Source: Atherinomorus stipes
Taxonomy: Eukaryota; Chordata; Actinopteri; Atheriniformes; Atherinidae
DNA: 64,000 bases
Direction: 5' to 3'
Assembly (NCBI GenBank): GCA_023101725.1
Contig: JALJCO010001385.1
Location: 124,001 to 188,000, forward strand
Shown: piece by piece, positions 1-12,600 of the stretch
Layout: each line of letters starts with the position of its first letter
Numbering within the stretch: the stretch's first letter is position 1
Translations under genes and position numbers: made by a program
Notes under the pieces: generated by a model
The model's input: the letters and a program-made list of their open reading frames with translations, nothing else
What the model was told of the DNA's origin: nothing
The model's database searches: none

Positions 1-90
1 ATCTGTTCTAATAAATTAGCCTTTGTGTCTTCTTGTGGCATTGTGCCGCTTCTTCAGTCAATCTTAGCAGAGGGCTTTTTCATTTCTTTT

Positions 91-102
91 ATGCATATGC
101 AT
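91..102. promoter_or_regulatory. Exact MORE-type POU dimer motif
   Basis: The sequence ATGCATATGCAT is a perfect 12-bp palindrome identical to the consensus palindromic Oct-factor recognition element (MORE), which binds dimers of POU proteins such as Oct1, Oct6 and Brn2. It is followed at once by an ATTA core. A given 12-mer is expected about 0.004 times in 64 kb. Function is inferred only from the motif. Confidence 0.35.
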
Positions 103-869
103 TAGATTGAAGAGACTGTCTTTGAATTCCTGCTCAGCTCCAGATTCGTTATATAGAAATTGTGCAGTACGCAGGCTCCGATGGTTTGTTTTTGAGAGCT
201 TTCTTCAGGGAGTTCCACTAGTTTCCATAGTTATGGTGCAGCTTATCTTGAAACGGCTTGACTGAAAGTGGAAAAAAGGAAAACAAGCCCTTTCTGTTAG
301 ATCTTATTCTCTAGTGCAGGTTTGTGGCACTGTACCAGATATATGGTCAGATATGGTGACATCAAAGATTCAATCAAGTAAATGCAATTGTTCATGTTGA
401 GCCTCTGCAGTGATTTACTGCGTATCAGTGAAGATATGTGCTTAGTAATGCCCTGTCCTATTTCTGTATGTCACCATGCACAGTGCAGACCGCTGCCTGT
501 GGACAGTGAGCCCTCGGGCCGAGCTGGCCTGCTGAACCGTGGAATTTCTCCGTTTTTGAGGTGGTCTAATTCTACAAGCTTTGTTCTCCTCGGGGGATGA
601 GTGTGTTTGGACCTCATAACAGTGCACTGCTGACTTGGGCTGCTCTGTCTATTCCGCACGATTGTTTTGTGAAGTTTGGCTGTCTGGCCTTACATTTCCT
701 ATTTGATTAGTGTTCAGAGGCAGGACCCTGTTGGCAGGCATATCTAATCATCACTGCTGTGGCTGAAGAGAGGCTCTGCTCACTTGTTGCATCTCCCACA
801 CTCCCCCTCTTCTAAGCTGTAAAATAACTGCAATGACCAGTTGCTCGCCAGTCGTTTCAGGATCATGAG

Positions 870-1300
870 AGACTTATACATTTACTTTGATTTTGATACA
901 AAATATACAGATAATGATCGAAGTGGCATAAATTTACATGCTAATGTGAAAATGGACAAGGAATAAATGACAGCAGAATTATCCATAATGAACTGTCAGT
1001 TTCATTTCTTCCTTTTCTTTTAAAGAAATGTTATTTTGATGAATGCCAAAGCCATGAATCACAACAGCTTTCATATTTTATTTGAATAACTTTTTCTTTC
1101 TAAAAACATATTTGCTCGTATAATGTGGCTCCTTAGCAGTGACTACTATAAGATTGCTTTTGCCTCGGAGAAAGTTTTCAGGCATAAATGCCATCCCTCT
1201 TGTCTGTTAAAACATGCTGTGGAGAATTATTAGCTGCTAAATTAAGGACTCTTTATACTCTGGATAATTGAGGGTGTTGTAAATACTCAGGTGTTCAATA
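870..1300. promoter_or_regulatory. Candidate conserved intronic enhancer block
   Basis: This is unique AT-rich sequence without simple repeats until the T-run at its end. It has TGACAG at 968-973 and CTGTCA at 993-998 (two MEIS/TGIF-type sites in opposite orientation within 31 bp), plus TTATTAGCTGCTAAATTA and GGATAATTG homeodomain-like cores near 1228-1270. This composition is typical of conserved non-coding elements in MEIS introns. Conservation itself was not tested. Confidence 0.35.
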
Positions 1301-2515
1301 GATGTGCACCTACACTTTTTTTTTTTCAAGTGCCTGCATCTAATTACGGGCTTAACTCGGGGGGGGGTGGGGGGGGTGAGGAGTTTTTTCTCTTTCTCTG
1401 TTTGTGCCATGCGGCAAGATGTGTCTTGAAATGTCAGCTTGCCTCCTGATTTATGGTCCTGTGTGTTTCTGGTGTGTCAGCAATTCTGTACATGTTCAGC
1501 ACGGGATCCCTGTAGCTGCTCCTCACACTGGTAGTACAACACAAACACACACCCATGAGGTTAGTCTTTCTCAGCCTACCTCATGCTGCTACTGCGCAGA
1601 CAGATTTCCCCCTTTCCCTCCGGGTTTCAAGGGAATTGGAGGGAAATTCAATGATGCTGCTAAATCAATTTTATTTGAAATTCCTAGGGATGTAGACAGA
1701 GTGTAGTAAGGGAGGTGAGATTGTGCTGGGCAGGTGTTTGTAAATGAGAAACAGGGGACAGGAGCAAAAGAGACAACAGCATTCTCTTGCTCTCCTGTGG
1801 CCTGGCTGCACTACAAGCAATCCTTCCCATATTGTCTCCTGCTTTTATATTAATTACAACTTGTATTATCAGCCGCCAGTTGCTAACCCCAGCAAATAGA
1901 AAAGGCTGCCCCAAGAGACCATGCTTCTTTTGTATCTTACTCTCCATCTAGTCCTATTGTGTACATTTGTGTGTGTCTTCTCGCCCTGCACATATATGTG
2001 CGCTTGCTCGCTAGCATCTTCTGCCTCCTCCTCTTGCTAACACTGCTCTTTAACACAATTAGTGAAGAGCATGGAGTGAACCATGTTTGACTCCTAATTA
2101 TGCCCAGCTTCGGGGAATAGTCACATGAGCTAGAGGCCCCTGTTTTTTCTCTCTCTTTTGCTTCTTCTGTTTTTCTTCGAGGACTCCTTGTGTAGGTTGA
2201 AGAAGACTGTTTGGATGACAGGATTTTTTTCTTTCGCAACTTGTTTGAACTTTATCAGACCCATGGGGGTTCTGACAAAATGGTTGTGTGTGTTTGTGTT
2301 GTGCAGTGTCTGATGATGCACCCGCCATGGCTCAGAGAGGTGCTCTAAATTATTCATACAGAGGAAAGGCTGTTGCTTTTGTCGCCTTGTGTAGCGTGGA
2401 AAGTTAAAACTGTTGTTTTGATATTCATTGTTTTGTTTTTCAGACAAGGTTATGAATGAGCAGTGACTTACAGGTATTTAAAGAGCGTTTGCTCTGGTCC
2501 TAGGATCTACAGTAT

Positions 2516-2536
2516 CATTATTATTATTATTATTAG
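2516..2536. repeat. (ATT)n trinucleotide microsatellite
   Basis: Seven ATT units occur as one uninterrupted run. It is short and probably polymorphic; no function is inferred. Confidence 0.85.
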
Positions 2537-2559
2537 GTCGTATAAAGTGCTGCAGTCCT

Positions 2560-2790
2560 CTTTTTGCTCTTTAAGAGCCAAATTAACAAATCTCTTATTC
2601 CAGCATATAGGCACATTAAATCCAAAGGGTAGCAAATCATAGCAAAATATCATTCCCTTTCACACCATTAGCCGAGGTGTCTTTGAATTTAATTTAGTAC
2701 CAGCACCATTAAAAATGACACATTACTCTGCAATGATAGCTAAATTAAGTCCTATCGATTCCACAGTTGCATTAAAACCATGCTGTGGCA
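2560..2790. promoter_or_regulatory. Candidate conserved intronic enhancer block
   Basis: This unique sequence is dense in AATTAA, CATTAAA, AATTTAATTTAG, ATTAAAAATGACA and CTAAATTAAG cores between about 2580 and 2775, with no repeats. Such dense homeodomain-type cores are typical of developmental enhancers. The block is called by eye from composition only. Confidence 0.35.
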
Positions 2791-4489
2791 GCAGCTAAGA
2801 GAGCGTGTGTGAGAGCAGCCTGCATAGTGTTTCAGGTTTGTCTTGTGCCTTGCCTACACTCGGTGTCTCATCATGAGGAAGTGGAACCCAGTCATTTACT
2901 TCTCTTAGATCAACAACAGCTCGTTCGGAGAGTACATAGCCTCGCTCTGCTTAAATACATAATGCATTCTGGGAATTCTGGAATTCTTACCTCTCTTTCT
3001 TCCTTGCCTGCGTGCTGCACATGACAAAGACGAGGGGATTGATGGGCTTTTCCCACATTAGTGATTTTACCCAGTTTAGCGCTGTGTTGAGACTCACAGA
3101 AAATTACTATAACAACAGACCTCGCTGCCATGTGTTGATCAGTGGCCCAGAGAGTGAAAACACCACAATCACCGATCCCTTTCAGAGCAAGGACACTTTT
3201 CCCTTGGCTCACTATAAAAGGGTAAAACCCACGCATGGGCTATTGTTCACCCTGTCTTCTTACCCCTCTCCTGAGTAATTCTCCGAGCTCTTTATCTGAT
3301 TGCCATCCGGTGAACAGCTGACGCTGAGAGGGCCTTGAGTGGAGCGCTGGGTCTGAAGGGTCTTGTGTGTTTCTGTCTGCTGTTTTCAGCTCCGAGCTGT
3401 TTGAGAAAACAGCCCGCCTTCCCCAAAAAACTTAACAGATAAAAGGGCCTCGCTCACAGGCATAGAAGCAGCCTCGCCTCCGCAGCAGAACAAGCAGCAG
3501 CACATCAGGACTGTGTGCCCAGGGGAGCTCGGCAGCGGCTTGTCTTATAGCCTTTATTTCCCTGCGAACCTCCATTAGTCTCCAGGCTCTTTCCTGTCTG
3601 TCCTCCTCCAGTACAGCTCACTCTGACTGGGGTACCAAAGCAGGCAGGCAGGAAGCAAGGCGGACTCTACTGTGGTGGGGGATCAGGGAAAAGAAGTTCA
3701 TCAGGAACTGAGATTGGACAAAATGGTAAAAATGGTCTTTTTCTTGGAATCTTCTGTGTTGGGTACATTTTCCTTCTACTTTTGTACAAATGTATTTGTG
3801 TTTATGTGTGTTTGAGAGAGAAAAAAACACATAGCGGGAACTGAGAAGTGGGTTGAGGTTTGTGGGAAGCCTTGGTGAAGGCCTGTGTTTGTTTGGCTTG
3901 GGTTCTGCTCAAGGGGCTGCTTCACTTGGGCCCCAGACAACGTTCGGCTTCACATTTGCCAACATTTTGTCATCATGCTCAGGTGACATGTTAAATTGGG
4001 AAAGAGCAGCTAGGGTTGCATGAGCTACGAAGCTGTATCAACTCTGTGTGGGCACAAGCGTAGTAAATGACGTGACCAGTCTGCCTCTCTATTGCCTGAA
4101 TGGTAGAGGAAATTCCACCTCTAGCCTGCCTTCATGTGGCACTGATAAAGCCTTTCCTGTACAGTAGAAAATCCTGTTTCCCCCTGTGCACTGAGAGGGC
4201 AGTGGGAATGCCCTGGAAAGGGAGGAAAAGGAGGGGGAAAAAGTCAGAAGGAAGGACAGAAGTAAAGAAAGTTGCCTTAAAAGCCATGGATTTGTTTATG
4301 GATTTGTCTTTGAAGTCAGCCAGAATAGATTTAACACATTTTTTAGAATATCTTTGTATATATAAAAGTGAGTGTCCATACATGTGTGTTTATAGTTCTT
4401 GCTCTATTATGTCATTAGTATGCAAGTATAAGTGTATTTCTGAAAGCCTTTGTGGGTGTGTGTGTATGTCAGTGTGGGTGTGAGCACAT

Positions 4490-4860
4490 TTTTGGCAGAT
4501 TAGCAGGAGAATCACTGTCATATCTTATTTTCATTTCTGACAGTGGTAATGATTAATGGCAGCTGTGGTGTGTTTGGACTTTTTACCTCTATATTTCTCA
4601 CTTGACACGGAAGTCTCAATTGGTTATGGTATAAATGAACACCACTGGGCTCTGCCATATGTGTTTAGACGATTACTCACAAGTGCTCTACTTGCAGCTC
4701 TCAAAATCAACTGCCACATTAACTGTGCTGTGTTTTGCTCTCATGCATTAATGAAACACTTTGATTACAGTGTTTTGACTTATAGCCAGCTGCATTAGAG
4801 CATCATTTTCTTTCCATTCATGTATGATTATCATAGCTTATTTGATTGTCTGCTAGCTTA
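4490..4860. promoter_or_regulatory. Candidate HOX/PBX/MEIS-responsive enhancer
   Basis: The left edge holds CTGTCA (4515-4520), TGACAG (4538-4543) and an exact PBX-HOX consensus TGATTAATGG (4550-4559), the last two only 6 bp apart. PBX-HOX sites with a nearby MEIS/PREP site are the signature of known hindbrain enhancers such as those of Hoxb1 and Hoxb2 (established knowledge). The rest of the block is repeat-free and includes GCATTAATGA at 4746-4755 and GCATTAG at 4791-4797. An autoregulatory or HOX-regulated meis2 enhancer is an inference. It lies about 250-600 bp upstream of an exon. Confidence 0.45.
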
Positions 4861-5114
4861 GAACTAAGCAGTAGGGCTCTTCGCCTCGCCAAGAGAATGT
4901 AAACAGGCCAAGGAACCTCACAGTGCCTCACAGTAGATACTTAGAGATGTCAGTCTCATGTTTCCAACACACTCATGGACTTTCTGTGTTTCTGTGCTTC
5001 TCTTCTACCTTCTTCTCTCTCTGCTCCTGGCTTGCGGCTTGGCTGGGGTATGCGGTTGGATGCTCGGATGGATGGATGGATCCCACGCTTGCGTTCTCCC
5101 TTTTTAAACCATAG

Positions 5115-5291
<177 letters not shown>

Positions 5292-6597
5292 TAGGCATAT
5301 ATCCACGGAGGACATATTAATCCTCATGCTTGGAATGAGTTGCCAACACTTTACTGTGTCTAATGTGAAATCTATAGTGAATAGATGTCTCTTTACATGT
5401 GCCCCAGACATTCCTTTTGCACTTTGGATTATTCCCTTTTTTCTTTTAATTTTTTTTTTGGACTGGAATCCATGTTAACACAATTACACCTAAAAATGAA
5501 CATGCTTATCCACTGTAACACTCAGCCACAAACACAAGCAACAGCTACCCTTCCAACCCTGTAATACACCAACCTTATACAAGGCTTTCCAAAACATTGC
5601 TATTTAGAGAGCTGAACAAAAGCTGGTGATTAATAGTAAATTTCTGCCAGTTCTTACTTGAATTTAAATCATATCAACTTTGCCTGCACAGCAGCCTGTA
5701 ATCATGTCTCGTTGAGTCTTGTGCTATCTTGCACGTGGCTTGCCAAACAGTAACAACACATCTAAAAAGAAATGCATTTGAATTAATTATGGATTGTGTA
5801 TTTAAGCTACAGCTCTCTGCCTTGCACTGTTGCCACGGTATCAGTTATGAAATTGTAAAGAAAATACAAAACAAAACACTGGCGTGTTGCTTAAAATGTG
5901 CACCTGGCTTCTTTTTTCCTGTCCTTGCCTTGTTTTGAATGCACCAATGGTCTCTCTCACTGAAGGCAAAGTGTGTGTTTTTGTGGGTCTCCGTCTCTAC
6001 ACGCCCTCTGGCAATGTCCAGAGTTTTTCATGGAATTTCATCACACTTTTCTACACACACAAACCCACTCAAGTACACACTTCTACCAACTGTGTGAGGA
6101 TGACTGTTGTGTCTGTTCAAGACTATCGTTTTGCCAATAAGCGATCAAACGTATCGATGGAATGTGTCCTCTGTGGTGCAGGCGCTTAAATCATTGCCTC
6201 TCTAGACAGAAACAGCAGTTGCAGCTTTTTAACTATTAGTGACCACAGATTGAGGGCCACAGCAAATCTCTGGTTGGCTGTGTGAGAAACAGTTGGATTG
6301 CAGGCTCTTGTCAAGCTAGAAATAGAAAGACAATGATAACTAAAGTTATCTAATCAACATAGGGGAAACTTGGCTAATAAAAAATTACACGCAGATATGG
6401 ATTCTCCTCTTTTTGCTTTCCCTCAGGAGAGTGCATTAACAGATATTGGGCAACAATTGTAGATCACATTGGACTGTCACACAGGTCACAGAGGACACCC
6501 TTAGTAAATACAAGTAGTTAACAATAAATAATAAAGAAAAAAGAAACATGAGAGAGGAAAATTATGAAATGAAGTACAAGAAGAGTTTCTGTATTGC

Positions 6598-6615
6598 TAT
6601 TTGCAAGTGCAAATA
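6598..6615. promoter_or_regulatory. POU-like palindrome (two octamer half-sites)
   Basis: TATTTGCAAGTGCAAATA has perfect 8-bp arms around a 2-bp centre. It contains ATTTGCA and TGCAAAT head to head, resembling octamer/PORE-type POU dimer sites. Motif evidence only. Confidence 0.25.
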
Positions 6616-7840
6616 CATGAGGGATGAAGAGCAGCTGAAAGATGAGGGGGGGTCGACAAGAGAAAGAAATGCACTGCCTATTGATTATCTTACACACATA
6701 AGTACAAGTGACCTGTAATCCACAGAGCACTTATCGACTCCTTTCCCCACCGTATCCAGTAACAGCAGATCAATACAGGCCAAAGACAGTTACGGTACAG
6801 CACCATGCACCGGGCCAACGCAGACCTAGACTGGATCATGCTAAATGCAACATCGAGCAGCTCATAAGGTTTCATGATAAAAAGTAAGCAGTTTACAACA
6901 GATGCAGAGATTTAAGGAGGGTGAAGGAAGAGTCATTTAAGTACAAAGGTTAAAGAGTAGAGAAGGTGAAAAAGTAGACAGCAAAAACAGAGAAGGAGAG
7001 AAAAAAGGAAAGAAACCAAGGGCAACTGATTTAATGGTCTAATGAGGCCGTCCTCTAGCCAGTTGTTTTGTGTGAGGCATGCTCTGACCTTTCGCTCCGC
7101 TCGGGAGCCCCGCCGCCTCATTTTTCACATTCTTGCAATTACGTTAACGCTTGAAGCGCTCGCTGACTCCCGAATCTGGCCCTTCCATTCTGACAGAGCC
7201 TTCTCCTCCTCTCCCCCTTCTCCACTCCACTCCACTCCACGCATGAACTCGCCTCCTATCTCAATACATTTCAACATAAAATTTGTAGTCCGCACTCTCG
7301 AGTCCACTGAGAAAATGTGAAATGTGCGCTTCACTTCAGTAATGGGGTCTTTAACAGCTTGGCCCCTGTTAAAAGGGGTGACAATGTGGATCAGTTGAGG
7401 AAGACAGAATAGATGGGTGAAAGTGAGGAAGGAGGAGGGAGTGAAAGATTGCATGAGACCCACAGTGCTTTCGGGTTCCAGCTGGCAAGAAAAAACTAAA
7501 CTTTTCTTTACCATGTATCATCTTGAAAAGTTTGTTTTATGTGTGCCTGTGGCTTGACAAATATTTAGCACAAAAATTGACCCAAAAGCATCTCTGAATA
7601 TAAGACTCCTGTCCACTTCTCCCCCAAAACAGTGAGACATAATTGACAGTGAGCAGATTCAAATTTCTTTTTTTTTTTTCCTTTTCACTCTGCTTTTGGC
7701 TAATTTATGGGAGGTACATGGTATTAAATGTCTGTACAACCTCCTAACTTTTTTTTTTTTTTTTTCATTTTGTGGTCTACTGTAGTGAGCATTGATCCTA
7801 TAAAAAAAAAAGATTTTGCAAGTGTGCCTCTTTCAGGAAA

Positions 7841-7861
7841 AACAAACAAACAAACAAACAA
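7841..7861. repeat. (AAAC)n tetranucleotide repeat
   Basis: About five AAAC units follow A-rich sequence. It is a short microsatellite. Confidence 0.75.
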
Positions 7862-10800
7862 CCAAAAAACCATCAAGAAGCAAACCAAGGAGAAACAAGC
7901 TCATAACCATCAATGGAGACTTTTCTCAGAGTTTCCATCCAAGAAAAGTAGTCATGGATTATCTCACTCAGGGCCAATTCTGCCCTTTCACTTACTGACT
8001 TTAGAGAATGACTCCCTATGTTCAGGCTAGATAAACAAATATCAGCTGTTGTGGGGAGATGGTTCAAAAGGTAACACACAATAACTTCAATGTCTCTGCA
8101 TGCACATCATTTTGATTAACAGTCCTTTGGAGATCCTCCAAGCTTATCTAGAAACATCAGAGACATCAGTTGCAGGGAGTTAAACTTGATGAATGTGCAT
8201 GCCTTAAGATAGCACTCGTTTCCAAGCAGGTGTCCATAATATGCTAAGCACTCAAAGTGTGATGGAGCAGTGTGAGGAAATACTCTGCACATTTGCACAC
8301 ACCAAACACAGTAAAGTTAAATGATTTCAGTCATAAACAGAAAATCCGCAATACTGATTTAGCATCGCAAGCGTCGTTTTTTTCCCCCTCTCTTGCTGTA
8401 TGTTTGTAAGTCTGGGTGTGTGTGACTGCCTCCCCTCCAGTCCGCACTTGTAATTATTAGCTATGCATGAAGACCAAATCCATGATGACATCTTGAGTGT
8501 TCAGCAAAGGGGCTTTCTGTACAATTCCCAGATTCTACTGTAGATGGAAGAGGCTCTACAGAAGAGAGGAGAAAGCATTTTGTACATTTTCTCAGCAATT
8601 GAACAATCCCCATGCTCTGTGGATAGACAGACTCCCCAGAGAGACTGAGAGGCGGAGATGGAGAGAAAGGGAGGGAAGAGAGAGAGAGAACTTGAGTGTT
8701 CAGCTCCAAGGGAGCATGCTGCGCTTGATGGTGTTGTGCTACATTTGCGTGTGTGTGTATGTGTGGGGAGTGTGGTGAGCCCTCTTGGCCCTGGCTTGGG
8801 GCCCCACTCAACAAGGTCTTTGTGGTTGAGCTCACTAGAGAAGGGTCATTCCTAGTGGGGACACGACTCCTGGTGTCCCAGCATGAACAAGACTTGTTGA
8901 AGTCTGCATTTTCAGGACCTTTGGCTTTGCCTTTATATTTTAATGGCTTTGCTTGGGACTTGAAATGTCCCCAAAATGTTGGGAGAGCCAGAAAAAAAAA
9001 ACCCCAAAACAAACATGTAACCACATCAGGAATAACACCACAATCTCTGCTAAACACAAGATGGAAGCCTTGTTGCATTTTAGTAGCACATACTACGCCT
9101 CTGGAGTGATTGGCGAGGTGTGTCTGTGTATATAAAATATATGGTTTGTGTGTGTGTGTATGGGCACACATGTGCATGCTTTAGCTGGTTCCCTCTAAGT
9201 GCCTGTTAGAGTTTAATTTAGTGTAGTAATTAAAGCTGAACACTAGCCCATAAACAACAGATAAACAATAAAGCAGACCCAAGCCCTGCTGTTTCATGGC
9301 CCTTACTCCCAGCTGTTGGAGCACTGATAATTTTTACTCTGTGCCCCCACCTCACCACAACACAATGCTGAAGCAACAAGGGTGTGGATGTGTTGTACAT
9401 TTGTGCATGAGTGTGTTTTAGTGGGTGATAGGAGAAGCTGAACAAAAAAGGGGCCAAAAACACATATAGGATATATCTACTTCCCATTAAAAGAAAACAC
9501 AAAGCACCACAGTGAAACAATCAGTGAGTGTAAGACGAGTAGTCTGCCTCTGTTGCCATTTACAAAACTAGCTCACCAGCAACAGATATCACATAAACAT
9601 TAAACCAGGTGCACCATGTGGCACATTCAGCTTATAACTTGCCATATATTACTCAGTAGCAGTGAGTAGAATAGCATTTCACGGAAAATAACCTTAGATA
9701 GACTGGCTTACTAAGGATAACAATGCCATAATGTTTCAGGATATGCCACTATGTGCAACTTTAGCCTTGTCACTACATGCTGGTCTCATGTTAGGTATCT
9801 GCTGTAGAAACAGTGCAGTGTCTGTCTGATGGTTTGTTGGGAAGGGGCAGGGCTATTGTTGAAAGCTGAGAGGAGTTGCTGTGGAGGGGTAGAAAACACA
9901 GTGTGGAGGGGATACTTTCATGATCCCATTAGCATAAAAGAGGCTAAATTATTCATGTGGAGTGCTTAATCTATGGGGAAAAGTATAGTTAATGCACATA
10001 GTTTTAAAATGGATCTCTGCCTCTGCTCTAACACCAGATTCTTGCTAGATTCAGCATTCGCGGGCATTTACGGGAACGGCTGTCACTCTTTTTTTGCACG
10101 CACACACACACAGACTTGATGTGTGTGGGTACATAGGCACACTAGCTTAAGCACGGCTGCACTTCAAGCTGTTTCAAGGGGCTCTGCTCTCCAGCTCATC
10201 CTTCTCTTTCTGTCTCATCATAAGTCCTTTTCCCATCCTTACTCCCCCTCTTTCCATTTATTCTTCCATCTCTCATTTCTTCTCTTTCTCCCTCACTTGC
10301 TGTTTCCCTCACGCTTCTCTCTCACCCCTCTCTGTCTCGCCCTCAGAACTGCAGACTACCTGGCCCTCATCCAAAATGTGATTAAAGAGAATGATCAGCT
10401 CCCTCAGCTCCCTCTTTCCTTCCTCCCTTCTGTTCTCCCTTCCTTTTTTTCAGTCTCTGTCTTTCTTCTCAGTCTGTGTTACAGCTGTAAAACAATGAAA
10501 GAAGAGGTTCTGTTGACTGGAGTAGAGCCATCCCACAACATGACCATGACCGTCACCCCTTTGCCCTCCAGTCACACAGCAGCTCAGGCTCTCCCACTTC
10601 TTTTCCTACCGTCCTCTGTCCTCTTCTCTTAGCCTCACTGCAAGATGAAGCCGGGTCCCTCTGGTCCATAATCATGAACAGACCCTTTGCGCGACCTGGC
10701 TAGCCTGGCCTGGCTTGGTCAGGAGTGGGGGTCTTACACAGCAGGAAAGGCACATTAACTGGGTCAGCCTAATGTGCAAACTAATGTTTGGAGAACACAG

Positions 10801-11442
10801 GGAAAAAATTACCCAGATTATTCTGACAGCAGTTGAGGAGAATGTCTGTGCCATTAAGGGAAAGCTTGGGGAAACGTTTGTTTCTGTCTTCCTCTGAGAA
10901 GCAGATGAAGACCAGCTTATCTCAGGGGGAGTGAGAGGAAACAGTGTTGCAAGGATGCAATCAGGGCTTAACTGTAGTAAAGGGAGGGGGTGACTTTTTA
11001 TTTCTTTTACACACAGGCTTCGGCCAAAAACAAGGACAGAGTGCATTGCTGTTGTATCAGTTCATTATACAGTAGGTTTACACACCCATGTTCCATTGCT
11101 GATTACACCAGTGCATGTGGTGATGATGAGTGCACAGGGGTCTGATGTAATATGACTAAAAGGGATTTGAGCACTTGCCCCAAAGGGCATTTCCACGTCC
11201 ATTAATGCTGCCGTCATTGCATTTTCACGAGGATGACAGTGCTTCAGTTCTTTAAAGGGAGAGAGTGTTTTCCTTGGGAATTTTTTGTCTTGTTTCAGCA
11301 GGCTAGCCTGAAGGGGGTCAGCCAAGAAGTCACCCTTAAGAGGTGATAATCCAATTGCTCTAGCCTTCACCAGATTTGTTTTCCTCTTGTCTGGCAGTGT
11401 CTTGGTGTGTGTGTTTATAGAGAATGTAAGCATACACGCACA

Positions 11443-11464
11443 TGTGTGTGTGTGTGTGTGTGTG
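11443..11464. repeat. (TG)n microsatellite
   Basis: Eleven perfect TG dinucleotides occur in a row, preceded by an imperfect CA/TG stretch. It is probably polymorphic. Confidence 0.9.
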
Positions 11465-12349
11465 CAATAGACATCGAATGAAAGGCACAGACAGCAAGAT
11501 GCCACTGGTTTCAGTGCTCAACCCCAGACCCCATTCTTGATCACAGAGAGGTTATGGAGGCCAAGCCTGTCAAAGGCACACCTGCAGGGAAACTCCAAAA
11601 CCCTGATTGCCAGCTTACACAGGGCCGTTTAAGGTGTGCTTATATGGAGTCTAACCCTGACTTCAAATGTCCTTTCCTTCTCTTCCCCTTTGTGTTTGAC
11701 CAATGGGCCTTGTGCTCTTTTACTCTCCTTTCTTTCTTGTGGCTCTCTTGGCTCTTTAATCTCTTCCACCACCCCCACCCTCCCAATTCTTCTCCTCCTA
11801 ATGTCCGAACCCCACAACACAGTAAAGGTCCCTCCAAAAAACAGCACGCAGTTGAGTAGACTGGCTTAGTGAGGCTAGCTACAGCTTGTTCACTTGCTGT
11901 GTGGTTTTCTCTTGTGTAAACCAGGGTTTACACATTCAAGCATATTTGGAACCAAGCAAAGCAGCTGTACCCTACAGGTACTGCTTTAACATGCTGCCAC
12001 CATCCAAGAGAGTGGGAGGATGATAAAGGAAGTGTGTTACAATCCAGGTTCTTACTCTGCTGCTGATTTTCACGCGCTCATTTTTCACGTTTATGCAAAG
12101 CTTTTGAGGGCATTATGCAAGATAAGCTCATTTTCTAGTCTGATTCCCACTCTAGTACATGCTTTAATGACTCTTAAAGCCAAAGGCTGCTTTTTTAGGC
12201 ATAATAGGAGTCCCGCGGTCTTTCAGTTTCTATGTAGCCAGGGTGCTTTTTCCACACCTGATCACTTTTGTTCACCCATTTTATGGCTATTGGGGAGCAG
12301 GCAGAGGTGAGCAATTTGACAGTGGTTAGCGCCATGAGCCCTAATGTTT

Positions 12350-12600
12350 ATTGGAAGCATGCGACTAATAATTTTTGATTACCCCAGAGGAGGTATTAGC
12401 CATGTTAGTCAGCAAGGATAATTTCTTATTTACATCCCCCAAGCAGTGAACACTCTGAAGGAACACTGGGGCTAAATGCGCAACAAAACGAATCAAACAT
12501 GCCAAACGAGATGCTCCATCCTGGCTGGCTGCAGGGCTGAAGCTGAGAAAATCTTCATTATGCATTTACCATAATTCATTTAGAGGGTTATCAATTTGCA
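12350..12600. promoter_or_regulatory. Candidate conserved intronic enhancer block
   Basis: This repeat-free stretch carries TAATAATTTTTGATTA, GGTATTAGCC, GGATAATTTC, TTCATTATGCATTTACC and CATAATTCATTTAGAGG. The dense ATTA/ATAAT cores spread over 230 bp, with intervening unique sequence, suggest an enhancer. Not tested for conservation. Confidence 0.35.

Larger units (their letters stand above)
1..5114 (+). other. meis2: 3' part of the meis2 intron upstream of the first visible exon
   Basis: No coding exon was recognised here. The preceding MEIS2 exon should end with a SSTNLADH-like peptide in phase 0, and no such reading is visible, so it lies before the window. The intron ends with a pyrimidine-rich stretch and the acceptor dinucleotide AG at 5113-5114. 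It contains an exact POU-dimer palindrome at 91-102, three enhancer-like unique blocks (about 870-1300, 2560-2790, 4490-4860), an ATT trinucleotide run near 2516-2536, a G-rich patch near 1360-1378, and short TG-rich stretches near 4457-4482. The open frames here are short and show no recognisable protein. Confidence 0.9.

Noticed and set aside
8461..9177. 238-codon open frame on the minus strand, the longest in the window
   Set aside because: It contains His/Thr runs from CA repeats and Ser/Pro runs from CT-rich DNA, has no recognisable domain, and lies antisense within a meis2 intron. Chance open frame.
10123..10632. 169-codon open frame on the plus strand
   Set aside because: It is Leu/Ser/Phe/Pro-rich because the DNA is pyrimidine-rich. 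No domain and no splice-site context.
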